From contig NZ_CP133990.1 in NCBI RefSeq assembly GCF_031582905.1, forward strand, positions 1 through 64,000: DNA of 64,000 nt, read 5' to 3'. A program made the translations under genes and the position numbers. This document shows positions 57,251 through 64,000 of the stretch, piece after piece. Source of the stretch: Pengzhenrongella sp031582905. Its GTDB lineage: Bacteria; Actinomycetota; Actinomycetes; Actinomycetales; Cellulomonadaceae. The number at the start of each line of letters is the position of its first letter. Position 1 is the first letter of the stretch. Under the pieces are notes generated by a model. That model was not told where the DNA came from and searched no databases. It worked only from the letters and a program-made list of their open reading frames with translations.

Positions 57251-57965
57251 CGACAGGTTCCGCCGTCACGATGACGTTGTCCGTGTAGTGCCCCACGTCG
57301 CGCTGGAACGTACCACCGCAGGTGACGAGCACGAGGCGGTGCGCGCCGTCCCGCGCGAAGACGTCGCCCCAGGCGACCTCGGGCTTGGCCTGCCGGGTGA
57401 CCGCGGTGACGGCGTACCGCCGGACACCGCCGTCGGCGAGCGTCACGTCGACGACGTCGCCCACCTCGGCGTCCGGGAGCCGTGCGAACGGGCCGAGCCC
57501 GGCGGACGCGACGGAGTCGACGTGCGCCGCGATGACCGCGGTGCCGGCGGCGTCGGCCGGGGACGCACCGAAGCGGTACCAGCCGCCGCGCTCGGCGAGC
57601 GGCGGGATCTCCATCTGGCCGTCGCCGGCCACCCCGACCGGGTCGACCGGCAGGGTGATGTCGAGCTCGGGGATCGTCAGGGCGACCGGGGTGACCGCCG
57701 TCGGGACGGTGGCCGCCGCATCGAGGGCCGCGCTGCGGACCGGTACGTCGGCGACGGTCCCGGACGACGCGTCGCGGGTCGGCTCGGGTTTGGGGTCGAC
57801 GGCGGTGCCGGTGGGGGCGCCGGTAGGGGCGGACGGCGACCGGACCGGTTCACCACCGGGGGCCGCCGCGCCGCACCCGACCAGCCCGACGGCGAGCACC
57901 GACACGAGAGCGGCGGTCGCCACCCGGCGTGGTGCCCGTCGCAGGGGGCGGTCGAGGGACGGCAC
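57243..57965 (-). CDS. Class F sortase
   Basis: 240 residues, exported. The N-terminal hydrophobic segment ends in LVGCGAA, a possible lipobox. The sortase core has catalytic His in VIAAHVDS, Cys in LVLVTCGGTFQRD, and a conserved Arg nearby. Class F sortases of actinobacteria attach or process cell-wall proteins (family knowledge). The neighbouring DUF4397 protein is the likely, but unproved, partner. Confidence 0.9.
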   Translation of the reverse strand: MPSLDRPLRRAPRRVATAALVSVLAVGLVGCGAAAPGGEPVRSPSAPTGAPTGTAVDPKPEPTRDASSGTVADVPVRSAALDAAATVPTAVTPVALTIPELDITLPVDPVGVAGDGQMEIPPLAERGGWYRFGASPADAAGTAVIAAHVDSVASAGLGPFARLPDAEVGDVVDVTLADGGVRRYAVTAVTRQAKPEVAWGDVFARDGAHRLVLVTCGGTFQRDVGHYTDNVIVTAEPVGA

Positions 57966-58173
57966 GGCGGGCCTCCGGGGGTGTGCGGATGACGGACAGG
58001 ACGGACGGTCGTGCGGAGAGGTGCGGCACGGGGCCTGCGTCGCTGCGACGGTGCGGGTGTGGCAGCGGGGCGCGGCGCCCGGGGCGGGCGGAGTGGGCGC
58101 CGCGGCCCCGTGCCGGTCGGGTGGCGTGCTCGCGCACGCCGGTCGAGGGGCGCGCCCGGTCGGGCGCGCCGGT

Positions 58174-58995
58174 TCAGTCGCGGGTCACGCGCACCGGGCT
58201 GCGGCGGGAGAGCGCGAGCGCCCCACCGGCGGCGAGCAGGAGCGCGGAGCCGATCATCCAGCCGGCCGCGGGCGAGGAGTCGCTCGCGAGGCCGAGCTCA
58301 CCGGACGGGACGCCGGCCGGTGCGGAGTGCAGGCCCTCGATGGTCTGGGTCGCGAGCTGCAGGTTGCCCGCCTCGAGGCTGCCCCACGCGTAGACGATCG
58401 TGCTGACGCCCTCGCGCACCGGGACGTCGGCCGGCCCGATGACCGGGTCGGTGGTCCCCGTGGCGGCGACCGCGGCGGACACGGTGCCGGCCGGGAGGTC
58501 GAGGACCTCCTCGTTCGGGTTGGACAGGTTCGTCACGACCGGGGAGCCACCGGCGAGCACGTCCACCGCGGGAGCGGCGGCCGTGTGCCGGACGGTGAGC
58601 CGGCCCTGACCTGCGGCGGTGTTCGACGTGTCGTTGGTGAACAGCGTCGCGGTGGGGGCGCCGGCGGCGTCCAGGTGCGCGACGGCGGTGTAGTTCGACC
58701 CGCCCGCCAGGGTGAGGTCGATCGGGCCGATCGCCGGGGCGGAGGCGTCGGCGGCGTCCGCGGCGGTGATGGCGACGCTGTAGGTGCCCGCGGGGAGCTC
58801 GAGCGGACCCGCCAGGTCACCCGGGGCGAAGTCGTCGAGGGTGCGCTCGCCGTTGACGTAGACGTCGACCGTGAGGTCCGGCACGCCGTGCAGCACGGAG
58901 AGCATGGCCTCGTGGTTGTCGGCCGAGGCGGGCATGGCGCCGGTGAGGGCGAGAGCGAGGCCGGCTGCGCTGCCGGCGATGAGACGAGTGCGCAT
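58174..58995 (-). CDS. Secreted DUF4397-domain protein
   Basis: 273 residues. The signal peptide (MRTRLIAGSAAGLALALTG...ASA) precedes two DUF4397 repeats, beginning MLSVLHGVPDLTVDVYVNGE and GRLTVRHTAAAPAVDV. A C-terminal helix (GWMIGSALLLAAGGALALS) and basic tail look like a sorting signal, but no LPxTG is present; the preceding residues read GELGLASDSSP. It is first in order before the sortase-sigma-anti-sigma genes. Confidence 0.9.
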   Translation of the reverse strand: MRTRLIAGSAAGLALALTGAMPASADNHEAMLSVLHGVPDLTVDVYVNGERTLDDFAPGDLAGPLELPAGTYSVAITAADAADASAPAIGPIDLTLAGGSNYTAVAHLDAAGAPTATLFTNDTSNTAAGQGRLTVRHTAAAPAVDVLAGGSPVVTNLSNPNEEVLDLPAGTVSAAVAATGTTDPVIGPADVPVREGVSTIVYAWGSLEAGNLQLATQTIEGLHSAPAGVPSGELGLASDSSPAAGWMIGSALLLAAGGALALSRRSPVRVTRD

Positions 58996-59128
58996 GGTGT
59001 TCCTCCTGGTTCCGCCCGCTGGGGGCGCACTGAGAACTGCCTGACACACCCACTACGGCGCACGGTGCCGGTCTGGATGCAGACGGATCGATCGACTTCT
59101 CGCCGTTGCGCGCGGCTCGTTCCTCCTC

Positions 59129-59180
59129 ACGACGGACGGGCCCGCACCTGCTCGTCGCAGGGTGCGGGCCCGTCCGTCGT
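59129..59180. terminator. Hairpin terminator of the mscR operon
   Basis: A perfect 20-bp stem with a 12-nt loop, 10 bp beyond the stop of the metallo-hydrolase gene on the minus strand. Confidence 0.9.
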
Positions 59181-59190
59181 CCGGGGCCGT

Positions 59191-59820
59191 TCAGTGCCCC
59201 CGGTCGATCCACTCCTGCAGGTGGGGGGCTTCGTCCCCGATCGTCGTGGAGTCACCGTGGCCGGTGAGCACCCTCGTCCCGGGCGGCAGCGTGAGCAGCC
59301 GGGTCCGGATCGACTCGACGATGGTCGGGAAGTCGGAGAACGACCGACCGGTCGCCCCGGGCCCGCCCGCGAACAGCGTGTCCCCGGTGAACACCGTGTC
59401 GAGACCGGGCGCGTACAGGCACACAGAGCCGGGGCTGTGCCCGGGCGTGTGCAGCACGTGCAGGTCGGTGCCCGCCACGGTGAGGACCTGACCGTCGGCC
59501 AGGTCGGTCGTCGTCGCCTGTGCGGGGTGCGTCAGCTCCCACACCGGGCGGTCGGCGGGATGCAGCAGCACGGGGGCGCCGAACCGGCTCGCGAGCTCGG
59601 GCGCGTGCCGCACGTGGTCGTCGTGCGCGTGGGTGGCGACGACGGCGACCAGCCGCCGTCCGCCGACCGCGGCGGCGATGACGTCCGCGTCGTGCGGCGC
59701 GTCGACCACGACGCACTCGTGGTCGTCCCCGACCACCCAGACGTTGTTGTCGACGTCGAACGTCTGCCCGTCCAGGCTGAACGTGCCGGACGTGACGAGG
59801 TGGTCCACCCGGGCGCTCAC
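59191..59820 (-). CDS. Metallo-beta-lactamase-fold hydrolase of the mscR operon
   Basis: 209 residues with the MBL metal motif THAHDDH (about residues 63-69), HTPGHSPGSV, and GDTLFAGGPGATGRS, typical of glyoxalase II-like enzymes. In mycobacteria the gene next to mscR encodes a similar protein, suggesting hydrolysis of S-formylmycothiol or a related thioester (inference). GTG 59820 overlaps the mscR stop. Confidence 0.92.
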   Translation of the reverse strand: MSARVDHLVTSGTFSLDGQTFDVDNNVWVVGDDHECVVVDAPHDADVIAAAVGGRRLVAVVATHAHDDHVRHAPELASRFGAPVLLHPADRPVWELTHPAQATTTDLADGQVLTVAGTDLHVLHTPGHSPGSVCLYAPGLDTVFTGDTLFAGGPGATGRSFSDFPTIVESIRTRLLTLPPGTRVLTGHGDSTTIGDEAPHLQEWIDRGH

Positions 59821-60925
59821 GCCTGCCCCCGTCCAGCACGACGACGGACCGCAGGACCTCGCCGCGCTTCATCGTGGCGAAGGCCGCCTCGACGTCGGCC
59901 AGGCCGATCCGTTCGGAGACGAAGGCGTCCAGGGGCAGCCGGCCACGCTGCCAGAGCTCGAGCAGCGCCGGGAAGTCCCGCTCGGGCAGGCAGTCGCCGT
60001 ACCAGGACGACTTGAGCGCGCCGCCGCGACCGAACACGTCCGCGAGCGGGACGGTCAGCTGCATCTCGGGCGTCGGGACCCCGACCAGCACGACGGTCCC
60101 GGCGAGGTCGCGGCCGTAGAACGCCTGCCGCCAGGTCTCCGGTCGGCCGACCGCGTCGATGACGACATCGGCGCCCACGCCGTCGGTCTCGGCCTGGATG
60201 GCGGCGACGACGTCGTCCTCGCCCATGTCGCGCGAGCAGATCGTGTGCGTGGCGCCGAGCTCACGCGCCCAGGCCAGCTTCTTCTCGTCGAGGTCGATCG
60301 CGATGACGCGCCGGGCACCGGCGAGCACCGCGCCGGCCACGGCGGCGCAGCCCACCCCGCCGCAGCCGATCACGGCGACCGTCTGACCGCGGCGCACGGG
60401 CGCGGTGTTCACGGCCGCCCCGATGCCGGCCATCACGCCGCAGCCGAGGAGGCCGGCGACGGCCGGGTCGACGTCGGGGTCGACCACGGTGCACTGCCCG
60501 GCGTGCACGAGGGTCTTCTCCGCGAAGGCGCCGATCCCGAGCGCCGGCGAGAGCGGGGTGCCGTCGGTCAGCGTCATGGGCTGTGCGGCGTTGTGGGTCG
60601 CGAAGCAGTACTGCGGCTCACCGCGCTTGCAGGCCCGGCACTCCCCGCACACGGCGCGCCAGTTGAGGACGACGGTGTCGCCGACGGCGACGTGCGTGAC
60701 GCCGTCGCCGATCGCGGACACGACGCCGGCGGCCTCGTGCCCGAGCAGGAACGGGTAGTCGTCGTTGATGCCGCCCTCGCGGTAGTGCAGGTCGGTGTGG
60801 CAGACCCCGCAGGCCCGGACGTCGACGACGGCCTCGCCGGGGCCGGGGTCGGGGACGACGATGTCGACGAGCTCGACGGGTGCTCCCTTCGCGCGGGACA
60901 CGATCCCCTGGACGGTGTGCGGCAT
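59817..60925 (-). CDS. mscR: S-(hydroxymethyl)mycothiol dehydrogenase, frame break at the last codons
   Basis: 369 residues. This zinc alcohol dehydrogenase oxidises the adduct of formaldehyde and mycothiol. Catalytic zinc ligands are in ACGVCHTDLHYREGG and GHEAAGVV; structural-zinc cysteines are in CGECRACKRGEPQYC; the NAD motif is VIGCGGVGCAAVAGA. One base missing in CCCCC (59826-59830) hides the natural stop; restoring it ends the protein ...VVLDGGQA and gives a GTGA overlap with the MBL gene. It implies a mycothiol-producing actinomycete. Confidence 0.95.
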
Positions 60926-61063
60926 GTGCGTGCTCCCTGGTGTCAGGTGGGTGGTCCGGCGGCGTGCGTGCGGCGCACCGGGCGGCTGCTCGCCACGGTA
61001 ACCGCACCCGGTGACGCCGGGCACGGGAGCGGCGCGGCGCCCGGCGCGGGAGGATGGTGCCTC

Positions 61064-62434
61064 GTGACCCCGTCGTCCTCCGCCCGGCTGCCCTCGTCGT
61101 GGTACGCGCTCGCGGTGTGGGGCACGGCGGTGGCCGCCTACGTGGTCGCGGTGCTCCACCGGTCGTCGTTCGGTGTCGCCGGCCTCGAGGCGTCCGAGCG
61201 GTTCGGGACCGGTGCGTCGACCCTGGCCACGTTCGTCGTCGTGCAGCTCGTCGTCTACGCCGGGCTCCAGGTCCCGGTCGGCGTCGTGCTCGACAGGCTC
61301 GGGCCGCGGCGCCTCATCGCCACGGGGGCCGTGCTCATGGCCGCCGGGCAGCTCCTCCTCGCGCTGGCCACGACGACGGGGCTCGCGTTGGCGGCTCGGG
61401 TGCTCATCGGGACGGGGGACGCCCTGACGTTCGTCTCGGTGATCCGGCTGCTGCCGTCCTGGTTCACCCTGCGCCGGGTCCCGCTGGTCACGCAGGTGAC
61501 CGGCCTCCTCGGCATGCTCGGCCAGGTGCTCGCGGCGGTGCCGCTCGTGCTGCTGCTGCACTCCGCCGGGTGGACGACGGCGTTCGGGACCGCCGCCGGG
61601 CTCGGCCTGGCGGCGGCGGTCGCGGTGGCCGTGGTGGTGCGTGACTCGCCCGACCACGCCCCGGGACGGGCCGCGGGACGGCGGTTCCGGCGGGTGCGGC
61701 GCCCGGCCGAGCGCGCCGAGACGCTGCCGCTGGCCGAGCTCGCCGCCTCGTCGCCGGCGCCACGCCCGACGCGCGCCCCCGGGCTGCTCGCGGCGACGCT
61801 GCGCGAGCCCGGGACGTGGCTCGGCTTCTGGGTGCACTTCGTCGCGGGCTTCTCCGTCTACGCGATGGTGCTGCTCTGGGCGTACCCCTTCCTCGTCTCG
61901 GGCCAGGGCCGCACGCCCACCGAGGCCAGTGCGCTGCTGACCGTGACGGTCGTCGCGGCGGTCCTCGCCGGCCCGGTCGTCGGTCACGTCAGCGGACGCC
62001 ACCCCGAGCGCCGCCTTGTCATGGTGGTCGTCGTCGCGGTCGTCGTCGGGATCGCCTGGGCCGGGCTGCTGCTGCCCGCCGACCCCTTGCCGCTCGGGAC
62101 GCTCGCCGCCTTCATGACCGTGATCGGCGTGGGTGGGCCCGTCTCGCTCGTCGGGCTCGACATCGCTCGTGCGCACAACCCCCGGGAGCGGCTGGGGACG
62201 GCGACCGGCCTCGCGAACGCCGGTGCCTTCCTCGGCGCGCTGCTCATGATGATGGGCGTCGGGGTCGTGCTGGACGCCCGCGGCGGCGGCGCCGGTGTCG
62301 CGTACCCGCTGGCGGATTACCGCGTCGCACTGCTGAGCGCGGGTGCGGTGTGGGTGGTCGGGATGGTCGGCCTCGCGGTCGCGGCCCTGCGGCTGCGACG
62401 CCGACCCGCCGACGACGCGAGGCAGGCTCGGTAG
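61064..62434 (+). CDS. MFS transporter
   Basis: 456 residues with about 12 membrane helices. The MFS loop-2 signature is seen as VGVVLDRLGPRRLIATGAV. A basic cytoplasmic loop lies mid-protein (GRRFRRVRRPAER). The substrate is unknown. GTG 61064 follows GGGAGG. It is divergent from mscR with 138 nt between starts. Confidence 0.9.
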   Translation: MTPSSSARLPSSWYALAVWGTAVAAYVVAVLHRSSFGVAGLEASERFGTGASTLATFVVVQLVVYAGLQVPVGVVLDRLGPRRLIATGAVLMAAGQLLLALATTTGLALAARVLIGTGDALTFVSVIRLLPSWFTLRRVPLVTQVTGLLGMLGQVLAAVPLVLLLHSAGWTTAFGTAAGLGLAAAVAVAVVVRDSPDHAPGRAAGRRFRRVRRPAERAETLPLAELAASSPAPRPTRAPGLLAATLREPGTWLGFWVHFVAGFSVYAMVLLWAYPFLVSGQGRTPTEASALLTVTVVAAVLAGPVVGHVSGRHPERRLVMVVVVAVVVGIAWAGLLLPADPLPLGTLAAFMTVIGVGGPVSLVGLDIARAHNPRERLGTATGLANAGAFLGALLMMMGVGVVLDARGGGAGVAYPLADYRVALLSAGAVWVVGMVGLAVAALRLRRRPADDARQAR

Positions 62435-62438
62435 CGGC

Positions 62439-62500
62439 CGACGCGCGACGCCCCACCGACGCGCGACCGACGCGCGACCGACGCGCGAACGACGCGCACC
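62439..62500. repeat. cgacgcgcgac tandem repeat after the MFS gene
   Basis: About five copies of a 10-11 bp unit (ccgacgcgcga), some separated by a few bases, directly after the transporter stop. Confidence 0.8.
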
Positions 62501-62607
62501 GCGAGCGCGGGGTCACGGCTCGGCCAACACTCGGCATCAGCTCGGGTCGATCCGTTGCCCCCGGGGTGCACCGGAGCAGCGTGGGGTGCCTACCGAGGAG
62601 GTGCACC

Positions 62608-63167
62608 ATGCGCCGCCGACTCCTGGCGTTGCTGTGCTCGCTGTCCCTGATCGCAGGCCTCAACCTGCTCGTCGCGCCGGCTGCGTCGGCGCATCCCTTC
62701 TGCGGCCAGGTGTGGGGGTCGCACGCACGGTCGGTGGGCTCCTGTCCGACGGTCAGCTCGTGAACGTCCGCGCCGGACGGCACGCCTGCTTCGAACGTCT
62801 CGTCCTGGACATCGACGCTCCCCTGACGGGGTGGTCGGTGCGGTACGTCGACCAGCTCACGCAGTCCGGGTCCGGGTTCGTCGTGCCGGTCGCCGGTGGT
62901 GCGCGGCTCGAGGTCGTCGCTCGCGTCGGGGTGATCCCGACCGACAGCTTCTTCGTCGGGCCGGGGCGTCTGATCGACACGTCGTCCTACCGGACCTTCC
63001 GCGACGTCGCCTGGGTGGGCAGCTTCGAGGGCGTCACCACGGTCGGGCTGGGGGTCCGGGCTCACCTGCCCTTCCGGGCGTTCGTCCTGGCCGGGCCGGG
63101 GGACGGTTCGCGCCTGGTGGTCGATGTGGGGCACCGGTGGTGCGCCCCGGGCCACTCGCGCTGCTGA
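62608..63167 (+). CDS. Secreted AMIN-like domain protein, one frame break
   Basis: 186 residues after restoring one G at 62736-62738, which joins GSHARSVG to LLSDGQLVNVRAGRHACFER. It has a signal peptide (MRRRLLALLCSLSLIAGLNL...ASA) and a beta-rich domain ending GDGSRLVVDVGHR. It resembles small secreted AMIN-like proteins of actinobacteria. ATG 62608 follows GAGGAGG. No catalytic residues are recognised. Confidence 0.78.
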
Positions 63168-63188
63168 GGGTCCGGGCGGCTCACGGTC

Positions 63189-63231
63189 CGACGAGGGAGT
63201 GTCACCGGTCCGCTGGTGACCCTCCTCGTCG
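63189..63231. terminator. Hairpin terminator after the secreted protein gene
   Basis: An imperfect stem in which CGACGAGGG...GTCACC pairs with GGTGAC...CCTCGTCG, 22 bp after the stop. Confidence 0.75.
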
Positions 63232-63364
63232 TCGTGCCCGGGTGCCGTGCCGGACGCCGTGCCGGGTGCCGTGCTGGACGCCGTGCCGGACGCCGAGTGC
63301 GACCCGACGCGGGCGACGGCATGATCGATCGCACCCAGACCCGGGCTCGACGTGAGGATGCGGA

Positions 63365-64000
63365 GTGCAGCGACCCGTGACGGCCGGACCCGGACCGGAC
63401 CCGGCGACGAGGGCGCCCGAAGCCGTTCTGCCCGGCGCACCCACCGACGACGCGCGCTCGTGGCCGCGCGTCATGGTCGACCGCACGTTCGGGCGCTACC
63501 TGCTCGGCAACGTGCTGACGATGCTCGGGATCTGGGTCTTCAACATCGTCGCCGTCGTCGTCGCCTACGAGGCGACCGGGTCCGCGCTGGTCGCGGGCAC
63601 GGTCACCGCCGCCCAGTTCGTGCCGCACATCCTGCTGAGCATCCCGGCCGGCGCCGCGGCCGACCGGTGGAGCCGCCGCACCCAGGCCGCCGTCGGGCAC
63701 GCGATCGCCGCGTGCGGGTCGGGCGGGCTCGCGGTGTGGTCCGCGACCTCCGAGCTCGACGACGGCGCCGCGGTGCCGCTGGTCCTCGCGTCGGTGGTCG
63801 TGGGGGTCGGCACGAGCATCGCCGGGCCCGCGATGCTCGCGATGGTCCCGGCGCTCGTGCGGCCCGGCGAGCTGCCGACGGCCGTCACGCTCGGGATGGC
63901 GCCGCTGCCCATCGGTCGCGCGGTGGGGCCCGTGCTCGGCACGGCGATCGCCGTCGCCACCCAGCCCGCCGTCGCGTTCGCGCTGACCTCCGCGCTGAGC
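63365..64000 (+). CDS. MFS transporter, 3' end outside the window
   Basis: At least 212 residues, open to the window edge. The N-terminal tail is Pro/Ala-rich, then membrane helices begin (RYLLGNVLTMLGIWVFNIVAVVV) with the loop signature SIPAGAAADRWSRRTQA. It resembles the EntS-like MFS group of exporters. GTG 63365 or 63377 is the start. The substrate is unknown. Confidence 0.85.
   Translation, partial: MQRPVTAGPGPDPATRAPEAVLPGAPTDDARSWPRVMVDRTFGRYLLGNVLTMLGIWVFNIVAVVVAYEATGSALVAGTVTAAQFVPHILLSIPAGAAADRWSRRTQAAVGHAIAACGSGGLAVWSATSELDDGAAVPLVLASVVVGVGTSIAGPAMLAMVPALVRPGELPTAVTLGMAPLPIGRAVGPVLGTAIAVATQPAVAFALTSALS

Overview
The window is very G+C-rich DNA from an actinomycete. The dnaK-grpE-dnaJ-hspR operon with HAIR operators, a mycothiol-dependent formaldehyde dehydrogenase (mscR) and the overall gene set point to Actinomycetota, probably Micrococcales close to Cellulomonas. 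The genus is an inference.

Bases 1 to about 10,300 are mobile DNA. An IS21-family element (istA, istB) has its left end at or before base 1. An IS256-family element follows. Then comes a Tn7-like transposition module on the minus strand in the order tnsA, tnsB, tniB/tnsC, tniQ, with consecutive genes overlapping. Two 31-bp-spaced repeats, probably TnsB-binding sites, lie beyond tnsA and mark one transposon end. That end is less than 100 bp from the HspR operators of dnaK. The other end and any cargo are outside the window to the left. tniQ is cut by an in-frame TGA that is followed by 117 more codons with coding character.

Bases 10,350 to 64,000 are ordinary chromosome: the HspR heat-shock operon; a prolyl oligopeptidase and a secreted SGNH esterase; the class Ib ribonucleotide reductase operon nrdHIEF; a phosphotransferase-like protein; an unusual ECF sigma factor fused to a zinc finger, a long Ala/Gly tract and exported domains; a methionine importer (metNIQ); upp, tadA, a sirtuin and a GGDEF-EAL protein; tRNA-Ser(CGA); a five-gene MoxR/DUF58/DUF4129 operon; glutamate dehydrogenase; a Nei-type glycosylase; membrane and transport genes including a crcB pair; a MurJ-like flippase; an ECF sigma/anti-sigma/class F sortase/DUF4397 cluster; mscR with a metallo-hydrolase; and MFS transporters.

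Most important for a reader: reading frames break at 20 places in 14 unrelated genes, mobile and housekeeping alike. In 17 of the 20 one base is missing, usually in a short G or C run, and the broken frames join cleanly into full-length proteins with intact active sites. Homopolymer errors in the sequence are therefore more likely than mass pseudogenisation. These genes are annotated at full span with the break noted. The tniQ TGA is different in kind because the frame is the same on both sides.
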